Part shown: positions 25,569-37,559 of the stretch, piece after piece
How positions within the stretch are numbered: position 1 is the stretch's first letter
Layout: every line of letters begins with the position of its first letter
Source: Utricularia gibba
Taxonomy: Eukaryota; Streptophyta; Magnoliopsida; Lamiales; Lentibulariaceae
Reading direction: 5' to 3'
NCBI GenBank assembly: GCA_002189035.1
Contig: NEEC01000018.1
Location: 1,984,001 to 2,048,000, forward strand
DNA: 64,000 bases
Translations under genes and position numbers: made by a program
The notes under the pieces: generated by a model
Told to the model about the DNA's origin: nothing
What the model saw: only the letters and a program-made list of their open reading frames with translations
Database searches by the model: none

Positions 25569-27107
25569 TTAACGGAGAAGCGGATAATGTTTTGAATCTT
25601 CGTCCTCGTAGACGTACGCTAATCCCCCATGGCGTGTGAGGTCCATGCCGGCGAGCTCGTCGTCCACGGAGACACGGAGGAGTCCCATCTTGTGCAGAGC
25701 CCAGAACAGGGGACCCATCGTAACAGTGACCCACCCCAGGATTGCAAGAATTTGGACTATGTGGGCGGCGAGAAGGCGCCCGCCGCCGCCCATTAGCAGC
25801 CCGTATGCTCTGTCAGGTCGACCGGGGTACACCTCGTCTACGTAGCGTTTGGAGGCGAAAAGTGCTGTGAATATGATGCCCCAGGCTCCGCACCCGCCGT
25901 GGAGCTGCGCGGCTTCCAGTGGATCGTCGAACTTGGTTATCTCTGCGAGCTTGTTGCCGCCGATGAGCACTAGCGCCGCAACGAAGCCGCAGAGCACGGC
26001 GGCCCAAGGCTCCACGACGGCGCACCCTGAGGTGATGGCAGCGAAGCCGCCGAGAAGCCCGTTGCAGACGTCGGTGACGTTCCAGTGTCCGGAGAGAAGT
26101 CTTTTCCCGAATAGGGTGGTGAGGGCGGCGGTGGAACCGGCGAGAGTGGTGGTGACCGCCGTGCGGCCGACGGCGGACCATTGGCCATAGTAGCTTCCGC
26201 TTGTGTACGCATGGAGAATCGTAGTGAAGGAGCCCGGGTTGAAACCGTACCATCCGAACCATAGCATGAAAGTTCCGAGCACAACCAAGGAGGCGCTGTG
26301 GCCTCGGAGAGCAACAGCCTGACCTTCGTGGTCGAAGCGGCCAATCCTCGGGCCTATCGGAATACTTACAAAGTCAGTTTAACGAAATCGGAAAACATTA
26401 CGGATTTCAAAGTCTATCGAACCTTCAATTACGGCGCCGAAAAAGCCGGCGACGCCACCGACCATGTGGACGACGCCGGAGCCGGCGAAGTCGATGACTC
26501 CTGAACCGAAAAGCAGATTTTTCGTATTGTTGACGCTGGCCCAGCCGTCAGGGGACCAGAACCAGTGTGATACCACCGGGTAAACGAAGCCTGTGAGAAA
26601 AGAAGAGTAGATCAAGTACGCCACGAACTGGGTTCTCTCGGCGATGGAGCCGCTGGTGATGCCGGTGGCGGCGATGGAGAAGCTCCATTGGTAGAGGAAG
26701 AAGCTGTAGTCGTAGGAGGAAGAGGGGACCCCCCTGAGAGCGAAGAACCGTCTCCCAATGAAGCCGTTAGACGGGCCGCCAAAGGCGAAGGCAAAGCCGA
26801 AGAGGTAGTAGAAGAGGCCACCGGCGGCGGCGTCAAGAACATTGGTGAGCATGATGTTCATAGTGTTCTTGGCGCGTACCGAGCCAGCGCAGAGCATGGC
26901 GAAGCCGAGCTGCATAGCGAACACGAGATAGGCCGAGAAGAGAAGGTACGTGGAGTCCACAGCGTAGGAGGTGTCCGACAATCTGTCGGCCACGGCGGAA
27001 AGCTGTCCACATATGTACTCCGCCGCCGCCGCTGCGTCGGTTGCGTTTGAGCTCAGGAAAGGCGCCAGTGTCTCCGCCGAGCACCTCTGGGACAGCCCCA
27101 TTGCCAT
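25569..27107 (-). CDS. AMT1-type high-affinity ammonium transporter
   Basis: Two exons (27107-26423 and 26353-25569) split by a 69-base intron encode 489 residues, the usual AMT1 length. Eleven membrane segments are apparent ([40 protein letters not shown] and onward). Signature parts are [20 protein letters not shown] (Amt family signature), [20 protein letters not shown] with the pore histidine, [11 protein letters not shown] and [10 protein letters not shown] with the second histidine. The C-terminal regulatory tail contains GMDLTRHGG, whose threonine (T460 in AtAMT1;1) closes the trimer when phosphorylated. It carries out plasma-membrane ammonium uptake. The donor reads GAAG|GTTCGA, weaker than most here. 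The coding sequence is clearly GC-richer than its flanks. The subtype (1;1-1;5) cannot be fixed by eye. Confidence 0.96.
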
Positions 27108-28328
27108 GAAGCTGCAGAGAGCCAGATGAAGGGATCTGAACTCCAGCCATTAGATTTATAAGGAATATTCATTTTTGGCCTCGTATTTGGGAGCACTGTT
27201 GCAGGAAGGGATAATGACAAGCGGGTGATGCCTATTGGCTCCCCGGTCACCATTCGATTACGTTATCACTTCACCGTTACCTGTAGATTCATGGAACTTT
27301 AGGACAAGATGAGTAAAGAGGGATGAAACTGTCGGAGCCAAGACAAGGTCGGACAAAATGGTTGGTCATCAGGTGATCCCCAGGCTTATTTGAGTCCCTG
27401 AGAGACCTCCTCCACGATTTTATCCATGAAATGACATTTCTTGTTGAAATTCCAACCGGGGTTGCTCTGCGGTGTTCGAAAATTTTCCGGCGAAGTCTAG
27501 ACTGCAATAAACGCGGAGGAATCGAGCTTTTTCCCTGCATAAAGAATTTGACTTTGCCGTGAAAATGGGTTGAAATACAACTTGGATATGCGTCGAAGGG
27601 TATACCTTGCAGCAAACAGGAGGAGCACTGCCTAGGATAACTGAAAATGGCTGCATCAACGGAGACGAAGCAAGTGGGCCTCTGCCTCGGGCGCGGCCAT
27701 CAGGCGGTGGAGGCAGCGGCTTGTCTTCGCATCGCCTGGCTCACTTTTGAACGGATCATCAACGGCCAATAGAAATGGGGAAGCAAACCCACCACCTCTT
27801 CCGCCACCGCAGCGACCACCAGAGGATGAAGTCGAGAAAGCCGCTGTAGTGGAGGTAGCAGCAGCGTCGGGAGGCCGACAAATCACATAGCACGGGATTT
27901 TCGCAAAATTTCACTAGGGTTTCTTTTGCTTTTTAAACCCTAAACTAGACGCATTCTTGCTTCCAGCAACATGTCGGTGCAGGAAAACGCCAGTAAGAGT
28001 TCTTGCTTCCATCTCCTCCCAAATTGCAATGCTTCAACACACAAACCCAGAATTCATCATGCATTTTGCTCCATTTTCGGCGCTTCGAGCTTTCCTCAGA
28101 GCGGGGACTCCGTTATCGAAAGGTAAAAAGTTAGAATTCATACTTCCACATGATTGCGATTGCGCAGATAGCTCTTTGGGAGAAAAGGATGCTTATGGGG
28201 CAGAATATATTCATCCTGAAAAACTGTTGATACATCCAACTATTTGTCTGCTTCTTATTCACAAATACAAGACCACAGAGATGAATAGTTTCTGCAAAGA
28301 GATCAGCCCACCCCACTTGTCTTGGAAG
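27108..28328. other. AMT1 upstream region and a stretch of open but unidentified sequence
   Basis: 27108-27290 is the AMT1 promoter and leader. 27290-27900 has several open frames on both strands without a recognisable family; one on the minus strand (27659-27420) starts MMQPFSVILGSAPPVCCK, resembling an organellar targeting peptide, and ends at a stop after 79 codons. 27640-27890 is GC-rich. 27900-28328 looks like leader or 3' flank with CTAGGGTTT and AAACCCTAAAC telo-boxes around 27913-27947. I assign no gene. Confidence 0.35.
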
Positions 28329-30623
28329 TCATATCAGAGAATCCAGATATGAGTAGTTTCTGCACCGGTTGTACTGGAGGATGCTGCCATAAGTCCTGTC
28401 CCAAACCCCTATGAACAGGGACTCCGTGTCTGGACTAAAAGATATTCCAGATATCTCACCAAAGAAGTCGATCTCTTGTTCCTTGTCGAAGTCATTTTTT
28501 ACATCATAGACATGTACAAAGTCTGCTGGTTCAGCCATTGACATAAACTGACCATCAGATGTGAAACGGATGGAGCGGATGGCACCTAAATTTCCCTTGA
28601 GTACTGCAACGGATTTGGAGAGGTTACGAACATCCCAGACCCGGCATGTTTTATCCTGGTTCCCGGTGGCAAAGATGACACCATTTGGATGCCACGCAGA
28701 AGCAAATGAAAAATCCAAATGTCCACGTAGAGGTGCAATGGTCTACCGGAGAAGAGGGATACACAGAAAATCAGCATCATTCAGCTTTCTAGGCCTTGAA
28801 ACACTCTGGGACAAAATGCAGGGTCGTTCAGGGAGAAAAGAGTCAGATGTGTGTACCTTGCCATTTTCGGAGTCTATTAGTATTCCATCAGGGTTGTCCC
28901 CGACTATAGCAATGATTTTTCCATCTGGACTGAGAGATGTATGCTGCGGCCAAAGCCAAAGGAATCATCACACAGGCAGAAAAAGCCATGTTGCTGATTT
29001 AATTCATGGGTTTCCATTCACACATCACGGTGTATGGTATTCCACGATTTTAAAGAAAAATATTAAAAGAGTTCCAAGAGACAAGATATCTCCAGCTTAA
29101 TACAAGAAATAAATTGACAAATGTTTTAAATCACGAACTAAGCAAATGAAAAGGAAATTGTTACTTACATTAACCGGCCAGGAGAAAGAGAAATTCTTAA
29201 CTAGCAAGAATCTCTCCATGTCAAAACCCCGAACCCAACAATCATTATTAGAAGCTGTAAAATGGGGAGCACCACTGAAATGGTATGGCACTAGTTAGAT
29301 ACATGATATCATAATGGATCATGAGAAATTAAGAGACAACAAACAGACAAGTCTCACCTAGGACTATCATATATCTCAATTGCATTTGTGATAGCATTCT
29401 CATCATACGTTGTTCTTGTACAAAATTTAACACCAGGACGATCAAGATCCTGACATGAGGATTAGATTCCAATGTAAGCGATGGGAAAATAATCAACTGA
29501 CCAGACGATTTTTTTATTAAGAATACAGCTTGAGTATTATAAAGCTATAAGCCATATTCTGCACAAAAAGATAAAGTACCTTGCAAATAAGCTCCCCGTG
29601 GAATCCACCAGCAATCAATATATTATCTCGTACTGCCAGTGTACTAACTTGCGTCTGTGTGAATCCTTCTAGTAAACTCCCAGGGTGTTTCTGAAAAATG
29701 AAGCAAAATTTAAATATATTACAAAAAAGGAACCTGCCAACACACAATATATTTTTTGAAGGGCGCACCTCACATGGAGCCACGTGACCCAACACATTAA
29801 GCACTTCGGTCTTTTTTGAACTCAGGGATGACCAGTGGATGATCGAATAGTGAGACATCAGGTAAACATCATGCTTAGATGTTGACCAAACCAAATTACG
29901 CAACTGCAACGAAGGGTGAACTCACGAGCCAGGAAAAAAGGACAATATTGACTAGAAGTGTTAAATATTCATAATGTCATTTACAAATATACAAAACATG
30001 AACTTGGTAGTGTGATAAGTACTCCAATTGAAAGAGCAAAAAAGAAAAACATTTGATAAAAGAGGTTACCTGAAAGTGAAGAATAGTCGACTTTACAGAC
30101 CTTGTGTTTTGCCAGAACTCATAGTATCTACCATCTTTTCTCGTTACCTTGCATTCCTAGCAAATACAAATGGAAATCTTAGTTAATGATCACAAAAATT
30201 TCATTTTTCATATTCAGAAAAGGATACCTTTTGGCATCCTTCTCCTGAATCAGGAATATTCTCATAATTCTTGTATTGTTCTAATCTAGTTTTTCTGTAC
30301 TTTTCTCTCGTGATGCTGAGCCTCTCCCAAGGGATTCCCTGTATATCCTTTCCTTTCCGTGCCTCAGCAGCGCAAGTATCCGTAACCTTGTTATCCTAAT
30401 TCAACACTTCACTTAGTTCAAAAATAAATGGTGGCCAACACAAGAGTGGGAAAATATTTTAGAAAACATTTCACGTGAATATCTAACACAAGCTTGTACG
30501 GACCAAGTTATCATATTCATCTTCTTCCTCCTCTTCAGAATCCGAATCTCTCACCATTATACCGCCAAAGTACATATTTCCATCTACTTCACCCATCTCA
30601 TAGTCAGCCGCAGCATGGTCCAT
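28329..30623 (-). CDS. WD40-repeat protein, plant relative of fungal C2A9.03-type proteins
   Basis: Nine exons (30623-30504, 30395-30228, 30156-30070, 29903-29769, 29690-29580, 29449-29358, 29274-29169, 28943-28857, 28742-28329) encode 439 residues. The N-terminus is acidic (DSDSEEEEEDEYDNL), followed by the family segment KDIQGIPWERLSITREKYRK and WD40 blades: LRNLVWSTSKHDVYLMSHYS, AVRDNILIAGGFHGELICK, HTSLSPDGKIIAIVGDNPDG, SFASAWHPNGVIFATGNQD (followed by KTCRVWD). It ends YSYLDSLI. Close relatives as I remember them are Arabidopsis At1g78070 and At1g36070, which have no firmly assigned function. A 5'UTR exon and intron probably extend to about 31.1 kb. The start is the first ATG in frame. 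Confidence 0.88.
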
Positions 30624-31784
30624 AACTTCGTGAAATAAAAGCCTCTGGATATTCCGTTACACACTTCATTAGAGGAGCATTTAAAAGGCTGCAGCAGGAC
30701 ACGACACAGAAAAAACGGGAAGCAAACAGAACTAGAAACAAAAATGAATCACTCGGTAAGTTGGAAATAATAAGACAACCATTACAAGTCAAATGACGTA
30801 AACGGCGAAGCGAACTGCAAAAGAATACATCTTTAAGAGAAAAAAATAAAGAAACTTGACGTACTGCGGAATTCAAAGAAATTAAAACCAAGTTCATTTC
30901 ACAATATACGTATGCAAAATCCAGCTGCGTCAATAATCAATGAAAATCCAAAAAGCTCCCCAAAAATCAAGCAAAAGCTCGCAAACGATTTGCCCCATAA
31001 CAAATAACAGAATAAAAAACAAACGAAAACCAACTTCCATCTGACCTTCAAAAAATGATCAGCTGAGATATTCCAATCTCGTTCAAGAACAAGTTTCACG
31101 ATCTGAAAAAAAAAATTCACGCAATATACAGCAATTCAATTTTCGATTTGCTAGAATTGAGGGCGAGATCTCCTCAATCTACTGAAGTACTCATGATAAT
31201 CGGTTTCCCAATGATGAAGGCTCTTGATATTCAATACGATCAGGTGTTGGTCATTTTTTGCAGCTATGGGCCGAGACATTCTTAATGGGCTAGGCCCATT
31301 AATCCAAGTAGCCCATCAGGTGAAATGCGACCAACGGACCAACACGTGATCCTATATAAGATCAACGGCCTTCATCATTGAGAAACGGAATACTGATCAG
31401 GACTTCACCGTGGAGTGAGGAGATCACGCCTGAATTTTAGCAACTCAAAAATTTGATTGCTATCCTGAGTGGATTCTTCTCACAGCTTGATTCTTGTTCG
31501 TGAGCGGATAGAAGGATCTCTCTGATCCTTTCTTGAACGTCAGAAACGAAGTTGGTTTTCGTTTGCTCATCAGATTCTGTTGTTTGGTTTGCGAGCTTTT
31601 CTTTGATGATCGGGGACGTTGTGGCATTTTCTTTGACACTGGATACTGAAGAATGCTGCATTTGGATTTTCTTTGAATAGCTTTGGATTCTGGTGTAAAG
31701 TTTATGCTCTTGTTTTCTCCTAAAGATGGATTTTTTTTTTTTTGATGCTTCGCTTCGTTGTGTCGACAGACTGCGAGAGTGACA
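30624..31784. promoter_or_regulatory. Divergent promoter region of the WD40 and AGPase small-subunit genes
   Basis: 30624-31130 likely holds the 5'UTR intron of the WD40 gene. Between the two genes, TAATGGG and CCCATTA (31280-31298) form inverted arms around CTAGG, giving two site II elements (TGGGCT and GGCCCA) facing each other, with further GGGCC and AGCCCAT copies at 31270 and 31310. A TATATAA box at 31354-31360 points rightward to the AGPase leader. Roles are inferred from known plant promoter elements. Confidence 0.5.
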
Positions 31785-34054
31785 ATGGCTTTGTCGTCGT
31801 CCCTCGTTCGGATTTCTGGTCTTTCATTTGTATCGTCTCCAGAGAAGAATATGTACCCAACCGTGCAGTTTTCCAAATCGGAGCTTTTCGGGGGTACAGT
31901 GTATGTAAATTCCCGAAAACCCATTGCCGTCAGTAGATCGCCAGCGGCATTTGTGGTTTCTCCGAAAGCTGTATCTGATTCCAGCTCTTCCACGACATGC
32001 CTTGATCCTGATGCCAGCACGGTATCACCAAATTCTTTTGATTTGATTTTCATTGATTGCTGCAAAAACTCGTCGTTGGATCGGTGATTCTTTGCCGTCA
32101 CATTTTACCCGAATCGGCGTTGATGATTAAAATATACATACTTTTGTTGGACAGAGTGTACTGGGCATCATTCTTGGGGGTGGCGCGGGACGAGGCTTTA
32201 TCCGCTCACTAAGAAAAGGGCGAAGCCCGCAGTTCCGCTGGGTGCAAATTATCGTCTGATCGATATTCCTGTCAGCAATTGTCTCAACAGCAACATATCC
32301 AAGATCTATGTCCTCACACAGTTCAACTCAGCCTCTCTCAACCGCCACTTATCAAGGGCATACACAAGCAACATGGGAGGGTATAAGAACGAAGGTTTCG
32401 TCGAAGTTCTTGCTGCTCAGCAAAGCCCCGAGAATCCAAACTGGTTCCAGGTGAAGTGAAGATTGCCTACTTTGTTATTCCCTATGTAGGTTGACTTATG
32501 CAGTTTGAGTCAGTTGGGTGGTCATGTTTCTTTCAGATAATAGTAGTAGCATACTTGTATTAACGTTGCTAATCTTCGATCATCAGGGGACAGCTGATGC
32601 TGTGAGGCAGTATTTGTGGCTTTTTGAAGAACATGATGTTCTTGAGTACTTGATTTTGGCGGGAGATCATTTGTATAGGATGGATTATGAGAAATTCATT
32701 CAAGCCCACAGAGAAACTGAGGCTGATATAACAGTTGCAGCTTTGCCAATGGATGAACAACGAGCTACTGCCTTTGGTTTGATGAAGATCGATGATGAAG
32801 GGCGGATCATACAGTTTGCAGAAAAGCCCCAGGGGGAGGAGCTCAAGACAATGAAGGTTAGAAATTATACTACTAGAATGAACTCAGGTTTTGACTTGTC
32901 AGTATTCCCACTCATGTTCCCCTGCTTACTCGTTATTGCAGGTTGACACAACAATCTTAGGACTCGATGAAGCGAGAGCGAAGGAAATGCCATACATTGC
33001 AAGCATGGGAATATATGTTTTCAGTAAAGATGTAATGTTGAAGCTGCTGCAAGGGAAGTTCCCAGCAGCCAATGATTTTGGAAGTGAAGTGATTCCTGGT
33101 GCTACTTCATTAGGAATGAGGGTAAGCTTCTATGCCTGTTTTTAATGTAAATCCTTTCATAGTCAATACAAAAGATACACCAACATTCACTATCCCATTT
33201 GTCTCAGGTGCAAGCATACTTGTATGATGGGTATTGGGAGGACATAGGAACTATTGAGGCATTCTACAATGCAAATCTTGGAATCACCAAGAAACCTTTG
33301 CCAGATTTCAGGTCAGTAAAACCTGGAACACTCATGAGTTATGTATCACTCCAGGTTCCTTCAGCAAATAAGCTGTACTTGCTATTGCAGTTTCTATGAT
33401 CGATCCTCTCCAATATACACACAGCCTCGATACCTACCACCTTCAAAAATGTTGAATGCTGATGTCACTGATAGTGTCATTGGTGAAGGATGTGTGATAA
33501 AGGTACCAACCTTCTGCTGCCATACGCATATTTTCAGCCCATTAGTTCTAATATAATAATTATCCATGTTTTAGAGCTGCAAGATTCACCATTCAGTTGT
33601 TGGCTTGCGCTCATGTATCTCGGAAGGTGCTGTGATTGAAGACTCCTTGTTGATGGGAGCCGACTATTATGAGGTGACAAAGCTTTCATTCACTAAATTT
33701 TGGCACTTCTCCAGAGATTGAATGGATCCTCCTCTTTGTAGACTGATGCTGACAAAAGATTCCTAGCAGCGAAGGGTGGTGTCCCAGTTGGTATTGGAAA
33801 GAACTCACATATTAAAAGAGCCATCATCGACAAAAATGCTCGAATTGGTGATAATGTCAAGGTGAATATCATGGATTCAAATGACTGTTTTAAATGACAA
33901 AAGCTAGGCATTCCTTATTACCCCTTTATGCATGCAGATAATCAATTCTGATAACGTGGAAGAAGCAGCAAGAGAGATAGATGGATATTTCATCAAGAGT
34001 GGCCTCGTTACAGTCATCAAAGATGCCCTGATTCCTAGCGGAAGCATTATTTGA
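31785..34054 (+). CDS. APS1: ADP-glucose pyrophosphorylase small subunit, plastidial, with a one-base frameshift in exon 2
   Basis: Nine exons: 31785-32021, 32155-32450, 32587-32856, 32942-33121, 33208-33311, 33391-33502, 33575-33673, 33742-33861, 33938-34054. All splice phases agree only if one base is added in exon 2: the sequence GGCGCGGGACGAGG around 32182-32195 lacks one G of the four needed to read the nucleotide-binding motif [12 protein letters not shown]. Without it the frame ends within about 30 codons. Repaired length would be 511 residues, normal for the family. The N-terminus is a plastid transit peptide. Intact motifs include [45 protein letters not shown] and the left-handed helix domain ending LIPSGSII. 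The enzyme makes ADP-glucose, the committed step of starch synthesis; small subunits are catalytic. Either an inactive allele or an assembly error. Confidence 0.93.
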
Positions 34055-34981
34055 GCGTGAAATAAGGACTTTTATTTTTTGGTCAGCAAGGGAAATAAAG
34101 TATCCACTGTGTCTGGTAACAGACTTCAGCATTTTTTGTGTGCTAGTTCACATTTGATTAGTCTGATTCAATGTTCCTTCTATAAGGATAAGGAAGCTAG
34201 CCTGCTGCTGCAAATACAAAATGGAGAAAATTGTATGAAAAAAGAAGCAAAATGTAACTCCAACCACGATTGCACGAATGTCAGTAGTTCAAAATACTCC
34301 AAACCAACTAGTCCACAAGCTCACCCAGTCCCTTATGGAGGACATGGATGGGACCTCTAGTTGTGTTCGAGTTCCTCACAACAGAAAAACAGCTGCTTTT
34401 AAGAGAGAGCATTGTTAATCTATCCCTGTACTATGGAGATAGGAATGAACAAAAAAGAGACATGAAAGAATCTCAACTGCAGCAACCACCACGTTGTGCA
34501 GAACTCTCCCTGATGCCAGAAGCGCCTGAAAAGAAAGAGGCAGGTAATGCAGCCAATGCCATCTTTTTAAGGAAGAAAAAGGGCTATCGAAGTTAACCTC
34601 ATCGGAGACAGAGACAACCCCATCCAGAAAATTCTTGTATATCATGGGTGTTGTCTTCACGAATGCGCAAATGGTTTCTTTGTAATGTAACTTAGCACTC
34701 GTTTGACGAAAAAAATAAGTAAATTCTGACCCCTTGGTTTTTGAAATCATCAAAGCTGAACCAGATTTGTATGGATCAAGTATACAGACAAAAAGAACAA
34801 GAAATTATAAGATTCAACTGTCACAAATAGAAAACCCAGCGTCAATCTTCTTCAAGAAACCATGGAGAAAGAAACATCTCGCAAAAGCGGACAGATGAAC
34901 AAAAAATATATACGCGTGGTCCAGCAGGGCAACATGGAACAAGGAGCTGTAAATCATGGGTCTTGAAAATGGAGAGAATGC
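34055..34981. other. Convergent 3' ends of the AGPase and CBL genes
   Basis: About 930 bases between facing stops, longer than other convergent gaps here. Frames of 60-110 codons exist on both strands but none resembles a known protein. No RNA gene or repeat recognised; probably two long 3'UTRs. Confidence 0.4.
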
Positions 34982-36472
34982 TCATGTATCGTCCACTTGA
35001 GAATGGAATACAAAACTGGGGAATGCAGTGGTGATGTCCCTGTCCAACAAAAGCAGTTAAAGTCATGATGCTCTGTAATGGAATAATGAATTCTATTTCC
35101 TATCCTAATGTCATTGAAGATCTGTATACTGCTTGAGTTCCGATTACACCATCCAAGTGAAGGATGGAAGCTTACTTGAGATATTGAAGGGTCATGTTTT
35201 TTAAAAGAGAAGGATGCTGCATCACCAAATTCCTCCACTCCTCCTTGTCAATCCTACCATCATGTTTGGTATCTGCTTCCTCGAAAGTCTTAAAGCAGCA
35301 CATGAAAGAAAGAATATCAAATGCTCAGGGACTTGTTGTGATACCACACAATGAAAAAATAGCTCACGAAAGTAGGGATGAAAGAATTAGTACCTTGTCA
35401 ATAATAACCTCTATTACATCGTCTGAAAGGTTCATTCCAGATTCGGCCAGTGTTGCTACCACCATCTGCTTGACCTGAAACCACCAAATGGCATGTATTA
35501 TGACCCCTCTCACTCTCAGCGTGAATGTTGAATTGAAATAAAGTACAGCTTAACTGATTAAGTGAAATGCATTTGAAAATTACCTCCTGTCGTTCGATGA
35601 AACCTTGATGCTTGAGATCATACAACTGAAATGAAACTGAAAAGATCGAATTTGGCATCCATGAGTAGAAAGCTGTGTACCAAAATAGCTATCAAAGACT
35701 AACAGTGCAAAATTATTCTTACATTCTATCTTCTCCTCCATTGTAGCATTCGGGTGAAAGACTGAAAGTGCGCGAGCAAACTCTTCAAACTCTAGCATCC
35801 CATTATGCTTTACATCAAACAAGTCGAATACCTTCAATACAAAAGCGTGAACATAACAGAAAGATTCAGTAATTTATGCAAACTAAGTGGGCAAGTCTCC
35901 TTATGTAAGTCCTGGAACAAACCCTATCGGCAAATAGGCTTTCCTTCTTATTTGACTTGAACAGTGCAAGCTGGAACTCTTCCTGGCGGCATAAAAAGCA
36001 TGGAAACAAGAGGGTGGATGAAAAACAAATACTGAAGCTGGTGATTAAAAATATACGCCGTATAGAGCTATTAACAGAGTGAGGGCAAAAAAGAAGCACC
36101 TTGTTGATATATCCATCATCAACAACAGCACTGCTGATCTTCTTGAATAATTCATACAAGGCTTCAACTTCGCTAACACTAACTGCAACAAAGGCTTGAG
36201 GATTAACATAGATGTGCAACTAATCTCTAGATGGTGCTGCAGTAGTTTTCAGGGGTGAAAATATCTTCAAAGCTCTTTCTTTACGCAAAAACATAGGTTG
36301 GTAAAATGTCACTGGCACACACAGTTGCAGAAAATGCGTCAAACTCACACACTGTTTCCCTTGCTATTTCTTCAGGACTTATCAAACCCCGTGGCCGCTT
36401 ATTGATCGCAGATTCACAGCAGTTTAAAATTGCCCCCAGCAGATTCTTCAATCCATCAAGGAACTGAACCAT
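34982..36472 (-). CDS. Calcineurin B-like calcium sensor, CBL2/CBL3 type
   Basis: Eight exons (36472-36349, 36182-36100, 35982-35923, 35831-35723, 35636-35584, 35474-35394, 35288-35176, 35039-34982) encode 226 residues, identical in length to Arabidopsis CBL2 and CBL3. Four EF-hands are visible (first atypical at [17 protein letters not shown]; others at [51 protein letters not shown]) and the C-terminus carries the [13 protein letters not shown] tail with the serine phosphorylated by CIPKs. The N-terminus [19 protein letters not shown] lacks a myristoylation glycine but has two cysteines, matching the S-acylated tonoplast-targeted CBL2/3 group. Role: Ca2+-dependent activation of CIPK kinases, controlling vacuolar ion transport. 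The gene is convergent with the AGPase gene. Confidence 0.95.
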
Positions 36473-37559
36473 TATCGTTTCATGCAGTCAAAGCTCTCCA
36501 TCCCTGCAGTGTACCATTAAAAAAAGCCTATTCAGAATAAAGAGAACGCGACAGAATCTACGAAGAGAACCTTCCAAAACTAGGGATTTTATAGAAAACT
36601 TCCCGAACACTGAAACAAGAAAAGTGGCAATCATAAAAGCACACCAATGCGAACTACTAGACCGCATATCATTAACGCCCAACAAAATACACATCCATAT
36701 ACCTAAAAAATCAATAATGGAATTCCAGCAATCGCGGAACCCGAGATCATCTTCCCAAAATATTCCCTTCGCCCACCAAGATCCCAACTTTAGTGAAATT
36801 GACCAAAACGGACTACGAGAATACGCTGGGCTGCGTTCCTTCAGCAACACTTCAGAACGAGAAGACCGGCGATCAAGAGATCGAAGCAAGCGATCGTGTA
36901 CATATAGCGTTTGTATTACCAGGTAAGCCCAAGAATGTTGATGACGCAACCCAGAAAATTCAAGCGTACTAAACGACGTCGCATGGCCCAAATTCATGTG
37001 GTCAATATTTTGCCTTTCAAGATTTTTATGTTGCTTTGTACGTATTTGAATTTTAATTTACCGAAAAAACAATTAATCATATTTTTAAAAATTAATAATT
37101 ATTCATCCTATAAATAATATTTTTGAAAATTTTAACTCTCATTCACACTTTTTGCTGTGTGTACAGTTTTTAAAACAATTTTGAACCCCATTTTTAATTT
37201 TTTAAAAAACTAAAGTCAAAACAAAATAACTAATGGAAACAAAATTAAAATTAAAGGCGTTTTGAAAAAAATACAAATACATAAGTACTTTAGGAAATAA
37301 TTAGTAAAAAGTGAAAATTCAAAAATAACTAATGGAAAAAAAAAAACAAAGGATGAAGGGTGGCCTAGTTTGCTACTTGTATGATGTGCAGCAGCAGTAG
37401 AATGGTTTTGCTACCAGTATGCATTTCCAGTGGCGGGTGGATGACTGGGAATCCAGGCACGATGGAAAGCCTCATTTTTTACTGCAGCGTTGCTTCCAAA
37501 GGCTCTGCATTTTCAGGAAACAAGTGTTCAGCTTGTGGGCTTAGCCATCAGTTGGGAAA
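36473..37559. other. CBL promoter/leader and AT-rich spacer
   Basis: 36473-36960 is the likely CBL leader (with a possible 5'UTR intron) and promoter. 36990-37360 is very AT-rich with long A and T runs and no coding potential. 37390-37559 may belong to the decayed gene that follows. Confidence 0.4.

Noticed and set aside
25813..26344. Long Arg/His/Ser-rich frames overlapping the AMT1 exons on other frames
   Set aside because: They are by-products of the GC-rich AMT1 coding sequence, which itself gives a perfect transporter.
27656..27886. Gly/Ser/Pro-rich frames on both strands in a GC-rich patch
   Set aside because: No ATG start on the minus strand, low complexity, no family.
35060..35115. 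Alternative last exon for the CBL gene using the acceptor TATACAG near 35118
   Set aside because: It gives a six-residue unrelated tail; the acceptor at 35040 gives the conserved [10 protein letters not shown] end.
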